From Ephydatia muelleri (lineage: Eukaryota > Porifera > Demospongiae > Spongillida > Spongillidae): a DNA stretch of 64,000 nt. The notes beneath the pieces are model-generated. The model was given only the letters and a program-made list of their open reading frames with translations. It had not been told where the DNA came from and ran no database searches. A program made the translations under genes and the position numbers. Positions 32,896 through 44,480 of the stretch are shown here, one piece after another (the first letter of the stretch is position 1; every line of letters begins with the position of its first letter). The DNA lies in the NCBI GenBank assembly GCA_013339895.1, contig JABACO010000076.1, forward strand, positions 79,695 to 143,694. Direction: 5' to 3'.

Positions 32896-33486
32896 CTGAA
32901 GGTATAGCGATGCCGTTAGTTTACTGCTACTGCGCCAGTGTAGCCAGCATACACACTAACCCAACAACCACGTGGTGCATTAGCCGAGTATTACCAGGAT
33001 TGTCTTCTGCTGCCTCCAGTATCGCACTATTAGCCGTGCATGTGCATGTATATGCATCGTTACCTGATAGTGATATGCTAACTTACGGTCGACTATTGGG
33101 TCGTCTCTGTGAACCATACTCACTGCTGCTCGCCTCAAGTACTATTGTAATCGAATAGTATAAAATTACGTGACGTCATGCAAGGTACCACCTATATATC
33201 CCATAGTACGTTTGGCTGGTCGGTCGGAGAAACGGTCCGCTGTTCGATCTCAAAAATAAACCGTTGTTCGATCCCAAATATAGACCGTTGTTTGATCCCA
33301 AAAATAGATCAAGGCTAGTTAGCGCGGTAGCGGAAGTGGATGATCGTTTGATCGCGGAATGGGATCGATCGCAGAATCGGACCGCTGCTCCATTGCTCGA
33401 ACACGGAATCGGACCGTCGCTACATTGTTCAATCAAAAAACCGCTTGTCGTACAATGTTTGGTCGCGCGACCTCCAGGGCCACCGT
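32529..33486. repeat. Right inverted repeat of the 3.4-kb element
   Basis: Reverse complement of 30089-31035. The inner boundary falls inside the third transposase exon (at its base 32529), so the repeat includes promoter, first two exons and part of the third. Confidence 0.88.
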
Positions 33487-33568
33487 AAAATTATCTTCAA
33501 GGGCCATACAATTGTAATTCAGTACAATTGTAATTCAGTACATGCATACTTGTGCAAGGGTCCAGGTT

Positions 33569-33752
33569 TTAGTCAACTTCAATTCCATCTGAATAGTTAT
33601 CCTCATCTTCACTCTCCTCATCTTTGCCTACGTGTTCATCACCAGCTGTACCATACAATGTACCTAACTGTACATAGGCCTAGAAGAACGGCAATAGCAC
33701 CAATATCTTCAAAATTCACCTGTAAATCTTTGAGTTTTCGTTCCATCGCGAC
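33569..33752 (-). CDS. Possible small spliced gene with acidic C-terminus
   Basis: The minus strand shows ATG GAA CGA at about 33752 (MERKLKDLQ) followed by a gt, a short putative intron, an ag and then LGTLYGTAGDEHVG and KDEESEDEDNYSDGIEVD with a TAA at 33571-33569. Acidic tails of this kind are common in nuclear proteins and in transposase C-termini. The join is speculative and no family is recognised. Confidence 0.22.
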
Positions 33753-34126
33753 AAAGAGATACGCGATCCGTTTCTCCGTTGTCCCTCCAGACGCGAGTGA
33801 AGTTTTATTTAATGATATTCATCAATCCTCAATCAATCCTATATTGAACCTGCTGCAGCAGGTCAGATACATCAAATAAAAAGGTTGACAGTTGCTCCTT
33901 CATGGCAGGAATAGCCCAATTTTGCATGGATATTAATATTTACACATACAGTGTACATGTTTTCGAACATTAAATTTGACTTTGTGCACAGATGGAACGC
34001 TCAATTGGCAGAAAAAAAAGCACAGCGCACCTGGCTGGATTTGCACAAATCAACCGTTTTACAGTTTTCAGGCTCTCAAGCGAATAGTTTAGCATCTATC
34101 ATTATCTAACAGAAATTGTAAGGTCT

Positions 34127-34260
34127 GCACGGTGGTAAAGTTTACGTAACACTAAAACCACCTTGATGTAATCTGGAGTTCTACCAACAGCCTCACGGTC
34201 GGTTTTCAAACAGCCTCTCCCCCTACTAGGCATAGTTATTTCCCCAAGGTGTCTTCTTAA
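34127..34260. repeat. Poly-C-type dispersed repeat, diverged copy
   Basis: Shares 'atctaacagaaattgtaagg', 'tctgcac', 'ggtaaagttta' and 'gatgtaatctggag' with 34525-34725. The two lie in tandem, each preceded by 'caggctctcaagcga' / 'caggttctcaagcga'. Confidence 0.7.
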
Positions 34261-34524
34261 TGGCCTCTCTCCTCTCCTATAATCACAGTACCTCCAACAG
34301 ACAGACACAAATGCACATCACTTAGGAACACCCACAGCACACTCTTAAAAGTATAAAACCTCAGATAGGAGTATATACAGTCTGAGGTTGACACGCAACT
34401 TAACCACAAGAAGCATTTTTTCAGGTTCTCAAGCGATATGTTTTTATTTTTATTTTATTTTTTTATAAAGTTGAGCTTACTTGCCTTTGGAATACCAGTA
34501 TGGGGGAGATCTGCCAGACTATCC

Positions 34525-34725
34525 TTATCTAACAGAAATTGTAAGGTCTGCACTCATGGTAAAGTTTATGTTGTACAAAACCACCAATCTGACTCTTGAT
34601 GTAATCTGGAGGTCTACCTGGATGCTGAGAACTCCTCCAAGTTTCACCTTCTTATACCATGGTCTGCTCTCAAACCGCACCCCCCCCCCCCCCCCTTCTC
34701 TTCTCAACAGCCTCTCCTCTCTTAC
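34525..34725. repeat. Poly-C-bearing dispersed repeat, copy 2
   Basis: Matches 22925-23125 over 'ggtctgcac', 'acaaaaccaccaatctgac', 'gatgtaatctggaggtctac' and 'tggatgctgagaactcctcc'. A C tract (here about 17) and 'cagcctctcctctctta' occupy the same position. Confidence 0.85.
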
Positions 34726-34861
34726 ACAACAACACCCCTATATCTCACACACAACACTACATGTAGCACACTTTTAAAACATGACCAGTACAAAAAGCAT
34801 ACCCAAGCTTACGCACATGTATACTACCCAGCTTCAATCACGCAGCCGTATGTGGTGTGTG

Positions 34862-34906
<45 letters not shown>

Positions 34907-35940
34907 TGTTATGGAGAGGTTGCTGCCTTAATTTTAAGCTTTGTCAATTTCAACATGGGGCACCTTTTAATGGCATTGTGTGTGCATGTGTGTGTGTGTG
35001 TGTATGTGTGTGCCTGATATAACAATACCGCTTCATCTTTAAAAACGAACAGTTTGGTTCGTTCAAGATAGTATTACAACTGAACCAAATTTCAGCCCGT
35101 CCTGGAAACTGCAAAAACTAGTACAGAACAACCACATTTTGGTTTGTCCAAAAAATCAAATTTTTGAAGTGGTGTATTTTCATATAAAAGCAAAACAAGG
35201 AACAAATGTTGCATGTTTTAAGGACAGTAGAAGCAATGACCATGCCATTACACCAACCTGAGAAGTGTCACAGCTCTCAAAACATCATTGCCATAACCAT
35301 AATGGTTGTAAAGATATCAGGTATTATTTTACATTTGTGGTCGGATTTTTCACACCTTAGGATTGGTGAACCGAACAGCCTAGGCTAAAATAGCTTTGGA
35401 ATATATACTAAGATTAATGAACTGACCAACTATATGAAACGTTTTGTAAAATAGAAAGATAGGTGTCAAAACCTTGGCTAACTTGATGTGGAATTACCCG
35501 CATGCAGGTTGTGCATTGACATGCCTTTGCCTGCTGATATCAGCATAAGGTGCTTAAATGACAAAGATAGACATCTTGCTGTGTACGTTTTTTTTAATTC
35601 ACTACGACATTAGGATAAAATACATTCATGGTTATACATTTTTGTGTATATTGTTGTGTACTAGCTGACTGTTTGCAATAATATAAATGACATTTGCATA
35701 CACACAGAAAAAATACATATCTAAATATTGCTTTAGGAGCATTTGATGTGCAAAGTGGATATGTGGAGGACAGTAAAAATTAAAACGCATTTACATCTAT
35801 TTAGGTGTGTGCAATGTTCTCTATTAAACTATTTGTATGCATTGAAATTGTAACTGCCCTGTCGTGGAATCCATGGTAAAGTCAGTATGGTGCCATAAAT
35901 ATTAATCACTTACACGATACTGGTAACTCATTTACTATTG
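34726..35940. other. No gene seen; TG repeats at 34863-34903 and about 34977-35010
   Basis: AT-rich. Apart from the two TG microsatellites I see no repeat family and no supported exon. Confidence 0.4.
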
Positions 35941-35989
35941 TAATGGAATGTTGTACGAGATTTTGACCCTTGTTATATATATATAGCAT

Positions 35990-36290
35990 CAAAATCAAAT
36001 TCTAATCAAATTCAAATAAAATGCTATCGACATCCTATTTTGAACACTTCATACCACACCATTTCAATATGCAAAATGCAGTTTGGTGTCTTGCACAAAC
36101 GGGTATCGACGTTATGAGGTTCGATCCCCCATGGGGGCTACAATTCAGGTAGGAGCGCCAAATCACTTAAAATTGGCGTAGAGAGGTCCTGTCACTACTG
36201 GTTGCTCTGTTCATTAAATTTTATCTTATCTGTTAGGGAGATACTGCTATGCAAAGTTAATGAACATTTTCCCACTCGATTCATGCCATG
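35990..36290. repeat. Relative of the 0.8-kb palindrome, single arm
   Basis: Ordered words 'gaacacttcataccacacca', 'tttggtgtctt', 'tcgacgttatgaggttcgat', 'caaatcacttaaaat', 'cctgtcactactg' and 'gagatactgctatgcaaagt' parallel the left arm of 42326-43132. Confidence 0.7.
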
Positions 36291-36299
36291 AATTTCCAG

Positions 36300-37530
36300 C
36301 ATGCAGTAGCGAACTGTATGCCTTTTCTATTATTACGTTTTTGTGTATAAAGACATTGCTATTGCAAAGTATTTAAATATAGTTACCAAAAGTGAGGGTG
36401 TGGCTAAGAAATTGATTTTGCAACAAATAATTGAACCTAGTTTATAGAAAACGTATTTGCCATTGTATTGATATAGTGATTATTTATTATCGGGTCCTCC
36501 GTGCATGCATTCTGCATCACTGATCCCGACATATAAGCCTCTTTCATGAAAGAACAGTTCTCTATACATTTAGCATCAATCTTTAGTATGAGACTTTTCT
36601 ATAGTGTAGAAGATTGTCACTCCCGTTGAAACGTTTCATGTTTATGTTCCTGGGGGAGTTTGACAAATATTAATGCATCGTTTATATGTGTTTACCATAA
36701 GGTTCTATCAAAGAGGAATAATTTAACACAAATTAACAATTGCATACAATGCTGCACTTGTGTTTGAGTAAATTCACTTATAGATTCCAAAAATCAGCAG
36801 TCGGATGTCAGTACGGTAGCGGTCATAACAAAAGTCAGTTCCGTCTTAGTGCGACGATCGTATGGCTTCGGGTTTGGTTTAGTTCTGGCTTCGTAGCGAT
36901 TCAAGCTTCCGCGGCAGTGATTACTGAATTTGTAACGTTTACAAGGAGAAACAGGCTAACATGGCCGGGCAATAGCGGACACATCTGTTATGTATGACAT
37001 CACTCGATATCTCACTAATTATTGTAGCTCTTCAAACGGATTGGGACGTTTTGAGACACCTAGACTGTCAAAGACAAGTCGTATAGAGGTAGCAGTCAAA
37101 TAAACGAGCCATTCTTTTAATTGTTGGGAGCTGAGACTTAGATGCTATATTTCACGTTATATAGAGAATCAGTCGAGAACGCACTCGTTCAAATTATACA
37201 CTACGTTACAAAACACAATCCATTCAGTGATCTACGCAGCAACATCAATTTGTAATAAATACTGCGTGCTTTACTAGAAAACCGGTGTAAACGGAGTTGC
37301 GCACTTCGCGGAATTAGTTCACACGTACAGAAGTGCCATAAAGATCATCGTTTTATCTTCGTGTTTTAAAACAAGACTGCACACAGACTTGCTACGATCG
37401 TTGCACTAAAACGAACATGTCTTTTATTATGACCGCTACTGTGAGCTTGACACATCCGTTTGGCAGTTATAGTGAATCTGTCATGCAAAAATGATCTTGC
37501 AGCAATTAAGCTTGATTCAGCATTGATAAC
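36300..37530. other. No gene seen
   Basis: AT-rich. A short + open frame at 36740-36997 has no recognisable motif. Confidence 0.4.
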
Positions 37531-37541
37531 TAAAACATCAA

Positions 37542-40372
37542 ATGACTTCCATTCCAGCCAAAGTGTTGTCTACTAAGATTGATTTGGGGATTATAGTAAA
37601 GAGTTGGCATCGCCAGCATTGTGTAAATGGTGAAGAACTAGTGATGAGATTCCATTATTGTAGGAGTGAGAATGCAGTGCGGAAATGTATTATGTACAAA
37701 AGTTGCATGCAGGAATATAATGGCATGTCAAGCACTAAAAATTGTTGTGTGATAAAATGATAGTACATAATGGAGATTGAATGTGCTCATGATAACTCAA
37801 GGCTTGAGACAGGAGCTGATTGTCAGAAGCGTTCATCATGGGAATCTGAGTTGGATGCATCATTCCTCTATTGATGATGCAAGAGCTGGTTGTCAATGTT
37901 CAGAAGAATCTGAGTTGGATGTTCATCATTCCTCTATTGATAATGCAAGAGATGTTTGTTGGAAGCGTTCAGCAATGGAGTCTGAGTTGCATTCCAAAAT
38001 TGATGTTGCAGTTAAAGATGGATATCTGGGTATGTGAATATATTGTGCTGTAATATTTATGTAGGAATATTTCAATGTACATGCATATGTTTCATGTAAT
38101 TTGTTATATATTGCAATCATGATTATTATAATATAATTTACTACTATAATAATACCACTCGATCACAGCAATTTTCTGTAGGCCACATAATTGAAGCCCA
38201 TAAAAATGTACTTTGTATCATCATCGTAGATCTAGATTGTAATCCAAAGTTATTTAACAAAATTGAAGAAAACTTTGTTACATAGTTTCACTATTCCAAA
38301 AAAAGCCATACTAATTAAAATGTGTTTGAGTGGTTAGAATACTTAGAATAATTTTTTTATGTAATAACCACAAACCAATTCTCTTTGACAAAAGTACTTT
38401 AAAGTATGATATATTGTAGAAGTACTTCATACTAAAGAAGCTAGTGAGCCATTTTATTGCTGAATTGTAAAGGTTTACAGCTATTGATACACGTGCCTAT
38501 GTAGACTTACATATATGAGTCTCCTTTAGATATTTAGTATTTTATACATTATAGTTCTTCCTAAACTAGGCATGTTTCTTATTATTACTGGAGAATCGTA
38601 ATTGAATCTTTGGTATGATTTGGCAGGAATGTGTCAGACCCCTGTTATGAAACGTTTATAGAAATGCTGAAAGCAGAAATGTTACCAAATCCAATGAATG
38701 AATTGTCACCTATAATTGGACTAGTACAATTGAAAAGTGGTGAATCTTTCCAAAAAGAGAATGCAACCGGCTACACGTAGGAGTGCATTGGAGGAAACCA
38801 CACCCAGATTGCTCTGCAGCAACTCATAAATGAAAACAAGTCGCTTGCCAGTGATGAATATATTTTTACTTGTCGAAGTGTTACTGTTTATGTCAATCTG
38901 AGCACAGCATATTGCTCATAGACATAATAGAGCAATAGAATTTGTAAACAAAATGACTACACAAGGCAAGGTATGTTATTTTCAACCCTTTAACAACGTG
39001 TTTAATAGAGTAAGAGTTAAAATGCTAAATTGCTGTATGCAAAACATGTTACTATGAAAAGATGAAATGTGTCAATTCCAATTCAGGTACAATTTTGTAG
39101 AATGCATTTATATACAATAGCAAGAAAATGTGCACATGAAGAAACATCAGAGAAAACACAGGAGTGGAGAACATTTTGCGCAGATACTTTAATGATGACT
39201 GTGAGTTATATTAAGTAGCATTTGTGTAAATTAATTTATGTCTTGGTTCCAAATGCATTTATCTTTCTATTGAAGAAACAGCTAGACAAAATATGCTTTC
39301 CTTTCTTGCTTCATTGTGTATCGCAGTATAGCACACACTCATGGCAAAGGCAAAAAAATGAATAACACAGGCATTAAAAGCTTCCAATTTAAGGGGTTTG
39401 GAGGCCTAACTCCATCAGATGTCCTGAATATTTTGCAAATGGTGGAGAAAAGAGAATTAAAACTGAATGAAGTGAATGGATACTCCCATAACTTAAAGGT
39501 TCTGGAGAAAATAAAGAATACCTTTATTCAGTGAGTGGAAGCAAAAGACTGGGGTGATGTAAAGGAAAGATTTACAGATATGCAAGTGAAAAGAATTTTT
39601 CTGCCCTCTTCAGAAAGAAATTCACTCCTGAAGCTGCTTCATTCATTGATTACTGTAGTTGTGCAACAAAGTATGCAAGTTTTTCAATGATCAATGGTAC
39701 ATTGCTATAACTTTTGCTGCTTCATAGACACAACTGACAATCAGAATTGAATGCAAAGGCTGCTTTCATCTGGTCCAAAGAAAAGGGGAACGTGGCAGCA
39801 TTTTATAATACAGAAATGACATCACTATCTGTAGAAGAGTTATCCAAGTTACCTCAGTTCGATGGATTTGTACTATATCCTTTATTACATTGGATGATTC
39901 ACATTGTAAGTGCTGTAAGTTAAGCTACAATTTTTGCTTTCTACTCATTTTTTCGAATTCCCATTAGGTTATTGATATCATAAGGGCACTTTGTCTGCAT
40001 AACACAGCAATGAACAGCTATGCGTATGCAATCGTTTGCTTCCAACCTGTTGACTGCAGACATTGCATCAGTGAAGAGTTAAAAGAAATGCAGCTAACAG
40101 TCCAGGTGGCATATTGTTTAAAATCAGTCAATTTACAAGGTAAATGGTTGTAGAATAACATTTATAATCCCACAGGAGCCTTAATTCTTTGATACCACAG
40201 TTGTTCCTATTGTGTTCGCATTTTCTGGAGATAGAGCTTCCAAAATAGAAACTGTTCACTTCCCTCCAGAACAAAATGATTTCTTCCAAGGGATATTGGA
40301 TGATGTTTATAAATCACTATTGTTGGGCTTGAGTAATGAGAACAATTTTGTGCTAAGCACAATACTACAGTA
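37542..40372 (+). pseudogene. Decayed multi-exon gene with ParB-like motif
   Basis: A series of exons with good splice sites spans 2.8 kb. Early part 37542-38037: Cys-containing and Ser/Glu-rich, with an imperfect internal triplication of 'gaatctgagttggat...cattcctctattgat'. 38228-38278: DLDCNPKLFNKIEENFVT. 38627-38970: ENPMNELSPIIGLVQL-like text, then CIGGNHTQIALQQLINE, CRSVTVYVNLS and, in another frame, IAHRHNRAIEFVNKMTTQGK. 39087-39200: VQFCRMHLYTIARKC..EWRTFCADTLMMT. 39327-39600: FKGFGGLTPSDVLNILQMVE, then a stop and VEAKDWGDVKERF. 39969-40106 and 40200-40372: later exons ending at a TAG. GGNHxxxALQ..VYVxLS..HN matches ParB/sulfiredoxin-type domains that I recall in multi-copy cnidarian and sponge hypothetical proteins. 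Stops and shifts show it is broken. Confidence 0.5.
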
Positions 40373-40689
40373 ACTTGATTTGCATATATCTAGCTGTACA
40401 GACCAGTGGTGCCTACGTTGTCAATAACTGTCAAAGTACTTTCATGAAGCAATAAAATAATGAATGTTAATATCACAACAGCCTTTGGTATGTGAAAAGT
40501 ATTTGAGATCATTTAGATTGCTGTGCTTCATATCAATATGAATGATATTATAGGGTGCAAACAAAAGAGTGTAAAGAAATATCAAGTTCACATATTGTAG
40601 AGACATGCAGTGCAATACCTAAGCTATTTAATTCTCATTATTGTAATACACTGACAGACTTCAAACGCCTTTTCGACCAGAGAATGATG

Positions 40690-41285
40690 TACACTTTCCA
40701 AAATTAGAAATTTTGAATACACAATTTTTGAAATTTCAAACACTGTGGACTCTTAAATTTCAAGCATCAATGTCAAGCAGTGACTTCAGTACTCTCAAAT
40801 TTAACATTACAAAGTCTGAAAACAAACAATTACAGTCAACATTTGAAATTTCACACAGAGTATAATGAATCGTGATAAAGAGACTCCAAAATATAACATT
40901 TCCTACAGAGAATACAGCATTATATCCTAATGTTATTCCAGCTGGAAAGTATCCAGATTTCAAGCAGAGAACCTGTTTTCTCTAAAATATATATTTTTTT
41001 AACCCTATAGATTCTACAAAAATCGAACTTTCTAACACTGCAGACACTTTTTAAAATTTCATACACTGACAAATCTCCAATATTTGACATTCACAACCTG
41101 TAGTCCCTAAATTGAAATACTTTAGACTCTCCAATTTTGAAATTTCAAATGGATCCATTCAAATGTAAAATTTCAGACAAAGAATACTGTGTGGCCATTT
41201 TAAATAGAGGCTTTCCAAACTCTGTAATTTTACTACAGAGAAGCACTCTTTAATTTGAAATTTCAAAACAGACGTTGCCCTGTTA
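40690..41285. repeat. Degenerate AT-rich minisatellite
   Basis: Many imperfect copies of a unit of roughly 40-45 bases containing 'tttgaaatttca', 'acactg..gactct' and 'ccaaa'. The open frames across it are incidental. Confidence 0.65.
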
Positions 41286-41755
41286 GTCACTATAATATAT
41301 TAAACAGATGTTCCTGACGACAAATATAACTTTTAAATGTCATAGACTTTAAATAGAAAGCGGTATTGTATCTGACTGCATGACATATTGTCTTTTTATC
41401 ACTAGAACATAAATTGTGAAGTTAGTTACTAATGCTGTGAATAAATGGTTCATTTGTGATTCGTTTTTTGTTTAACAACAGATTTGCCATGGAAAGCCTT
41501 TGAACTCAAGAGGAATTACCGTCGTAGCTGCGCCAGTTTCCATGAAATCAGCATTCGAACAGAAGATGGAGAACACATGTATTGTTTTTTGATTGTTATA
41601 AATTATCGAACGTGCATAATGATTGTTTATTGAACTGATATAAAGAATTAAGCTGAAAAATTCATTTTTGAAGCAAATTCCTTTTTTATTCAAAATTAAT
41701 CAAATTAAATGTAAAATAGAGAAATTCCGCAGTGAAATGAGAAGTGGCTATTTGC
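41286..41755. other. No gene seen
   Basis: A + strand stretch after an ag at about 41481 reads LPWKAFELKRNYRRSCASFH and could be a stray exon, but nothing connects it to a neighbour. Confidence 0.3.
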
Positions 41756-41759
41756 AGAG

Positions 41760-42240
41760 AGCACGACCCTTTGTGGGTGCTTGAACGCTGCAGAAAGGGC
41801 GGGAGTTTTAACTCCTTTGCTAGGGCTTTGGGAATTCAAGAGTCATCATTAAAACGATACAAGATTAATCCCGAGCTCATAGACAGAGAAATTGGCCCAC
41901 CGACGCTATATAACAGATGACGAGGAAATGGGGCTCGCAACTGCTGCTTTGTGGCTCAGGGATTGCGGTCTTCCTATGGACAAAGTGCGCCTTAAGAAGT
42001 GTGCCAAAGGTGTGGCTGATGCAAGAGGTGTTGCATTTAAAACAAATAATGGATTGCCCAGTGATGAATGGTTTCACAGGTTCGTTCACAGGATGTCGGT
42101 GAAACATGGCATCAATCTGATACTACGAGCTCCCAATGTTTTATCTCGCCATGTCCAGAAATTGTGGACATCGGTGTATAGGGTAGCGTCAGGTATGTCC
42201 GCCAGTAAGAGTGTTCACTTTCAAACGCGGCGCCAAGGCT
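41760..42240 (+). mobile_element. Decayed pogo/Tigger-type transposase, DNA-binding N-terminus
   Basis: One frame reads KGGSFNSFARALGIQESSLK and RYKINPELIDREIGPP, a psq-type helix-turn-helix. A second frame, entered near 41900, reads RYITDDEEMGLATAALWLRD, CGLPMDKVRLKKCAKGVADA, then LPSDEWFHRFVHRM, the CENP-B/Tc5-type helix-turn-helix that follows psq in pogo-family transposases. So there is one shift between the two domains. The DDE part is absent. The large palindrome begins 80 bases downstream and may have interrupted it. Confidence 0.68.
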
Positions 42241-42325
42241 GACCTATTTCCTCTGCACAAAATGGAAATAATAGTACTTCGAGTCTGTGTTTACGGCAGT
42301 AACGGCACACTATATATAATTAAGT

Positions 42326-43132
42326 GGGTCAGTTTCCGAGAAAATGAAAAGTGGCTATATATATATAAAGTTATAGAAATGCTTCACGTTTGAATCGCTA
42401 AAACTCAGTAAAGGTTTTAGCTATCAACTTCCTATTTCGAACACTTCTTGCCACACCACTTCTCTCTACGAAATTCGATTTTGGTGTCTTACCCTTGCTC
42501 CTTGCCGACGTTACAAGGCATAGTACCCCGAGGGGTTCAAAATCCAGGTAGCTCCCTGCAGGAATGTTCAAATCACTTCAAAATCGATATGCACGTAAAG
42601 GAGTCCTGTCACTATTGATTTCTGCAGATCGTTGATTTTTACCTCTTCCGTTATGGAGATACAGCAATGCAAAGTAAGTCCACGTTTTCCGCTCGAATCG
42701 CGCCTTTCTCAGACCTTGAACCGCTTCCATTCTCCCGAGTGGGACTGAGAAAGGCGCGATTCGAGCGGGAAACGTGGACTTACTTTGCATTGCTGTATCT
42801 CCATAACGGAAGAGGTAAAAATCAACGATCTGCAGAAATCAATAGTGACAGGACTCCTTTACGTGCATATCGATTTTGAAGTGATTTGGACATTCCTGCA
42901 GGGAGCTACCTGGATTTTGAACCCCTCGGGGTACTGTGCCTTGTAACGTCGGCAAGGAGCAAGGGTAAGACACCTTAATCGAATTTCGTAGAGAGAAGTG
43001 GTGTGGCAAGAAGTGTTCGAAACAAGAAGTTGATAGCTTAAACCTTTACGGAGTTTTAGCGATTCAAACGTGAAGCATTTTTATAACTTTTTATATATAT
43101 AGCCACTTTTCATTTTCTCGGAAACTGACCCA
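42326..43132. repeat. Large palindrome, ~400-base arms
   Basis: The left arm starts 'gggtcagtttccgagaaaat' and the right arm ends with its complement 'attttctcggaaactgaccc'. The match continues inward to a centre near 42730 ('gcgcctttctcag...ctgagaaaggcgc'). A few substitutions separate the arms. Identical-looking 70-codon open frames on both strands are a consequence of the symmetry. Single-arm relatives lie at 35990-36290 and 47740-48062, so it is a foldback transposon family. Confidence 0.9.
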
Positions 43133-43139
43133 AGTAATA

Positions 43140-44090
43140 TTTCAGTTTTTGCTAAAAACGTAAAGTTAGCAACCTGTAGAAATGGCGCGGTAAACACCGA
43201 ACAATTGCTAGCGAGTTTATTTGGTGCAAGTCAGTGTCTCGAAGGTATGTAATACAAATCCTCTTAAAAATTAGACAAGAGCAGTTATTTCTGAACAATG
43301 TACGCAGTTTCATTTTTAATGAAACGTACTGGCTTTGGAATAAAGGGGACACTCTCAACTGTAATTTACGCTGATAACTAGTAGTCACCAGGGGTGGCGA
43401 CTACTCCTACGTATATACCCATCAAATGAAGTGACAGTACTTAAATTTGCAACCATTAGGCTCCTGAATGTTTCCTCTGGACTGTAGGCCTATTGCATGC
43501 ATGAATAGCTTGCATAGGCCTACTCAAGGCAATTAAGGTCGTGTTCATTTACTTTACGCGCGATGTCTTGGCAACGACTACTTAATTATACCAGTGCTCG
43601 CACGTTCGTGAGAATCCTGTGACAACTCTAAAGCGTTGTGTGTGTGCAGAGATGGTACATGCATGGTATAGTGTGTGCAGCACTTGTACAGAGCAAAGTT
43701 ACTGTCGAATACAACTTCCATATACCAATTTGGAAAAAAAAAAGCTCTCTTCATTTGAAGGTATGTTTCTCTGACGCGATCGTGCACGTGCAATTTTATA
43801 GTTAATCGAACAACATGCCATCTCCGACAACTTCGTTAATTTATAATAGGCATAGGATCTACAGTAACTTATTCATGGAACGAATGCGCATCCCCTACTT
43901 TAATATGTTGCGGAATCAAGAAGGTAATGGAAGTGTGGGGATGATCCGTTAGTGTGCATCCTTTCCACCCAGCTGGAGGTCAGTAATGGGGAGATAACGA
44001 ACGATTGAGACTACTATTTGGTGTTTTAATAGTGTTTCGTGTGTTGCGGAGGCAACACCACAACTATAATATTATGTTGAGAGTGATGGT
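43140..44090. other. No gene seen
   Basis: No exon motif or repeat family was recognised on either strand. Confidence 0.4.
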
Positions 44091-44099
44091 GAGGTAACC

Positions 44100-44480
44100 A
44101 CTGCAATAGGGTGAGTGTGTGGAATGTAGGTGGTGTGGGTTAAGTTTAGGGTTTTGGGTGGAGTGTATTTGAAGGATTGAAGGGTTGGTTGAGTGGCTAT
44201 CATGTTGATGTTGGGAGGTTGTAGGTTATGTAACTGCATCGTTGTAGGTAATTTGGGTGGAATGTGGGTGGAGAGTAGGTGATGTAGGTGGAATGTAGGT
44301 GGTGCAGTGTAGGTGATTTAGGTGGAGAGTATATGATATGTTTGGAAAGTAGGTGGTAGTGTAGGTGATTTGGGTGGATTGTATGCATATGGTGTGGGTG
44401 GAGTGTAGGTGGTATGGGTAGAGTGTGGGTGGAGTGTAGGTGATTTGGGTGGAGTGTAGGTGATTTGGTTGAAGTGTTAG
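44100..44480. repeat. Minisatellite, ~20-25-base unit
   Basis: About 15 irregular copies of 'ggtggagtgtaggtgatttg' and close variants. Confidence 0.88.

Larger units (their letters stand above)
30089..33486 (-). mobile_element. 3.4-kb DNA transposon with ~950-base inverted repeats and integrase-like transposase
   Basis: The left arm (30089-31035) and right arm (32529-33486) are reverse complements with only scattered differences. Outer ends are ACGGTGGCCCTGGAGG and CCTCCAGGGCCACCGT. They are flanked by gaaattat (30081-30088) and aaaattat (33487-33494), a 7/8 match that looks like an 8-base target duplication. The spacer (31036-32528) holds the middle of a spliced transposase gene on the minus strand, a doubled CA-rich segment (31615-32026) and an unexplained minus-strand open frame (31030-31262). 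The catalytic domain resembles retrovirus-like integrase (DDE) proteins with a WHxDG motif that I recall as multi-copy in corals and fishes. The superfamily name is not certain. No capsid, polymerase or envelope gene is present, so I treat it as a plain DNA transposon. Confidence 0.85.

Noticed and set aside
30089-33486. Polinton or viral interpretation of the integrase-bearing element
   Set aside because: No capsid, DNA polymerase, protease or ATPase is present, the element is only 3.4 kb, and the ends fit a simple DNA transposon.
36100-36180. tRNA-like sequence around 'ggttcgatccc'
   Set aside because: No cloverleaf arms could be drawn, and the words belong to a repeat shared with 42.3-43.1 kb.
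42578-42879. Two nearly identical 70-codon frames on opposite strands
   Set aside because: They are mirror images produced by the palindrome, without family similarity.
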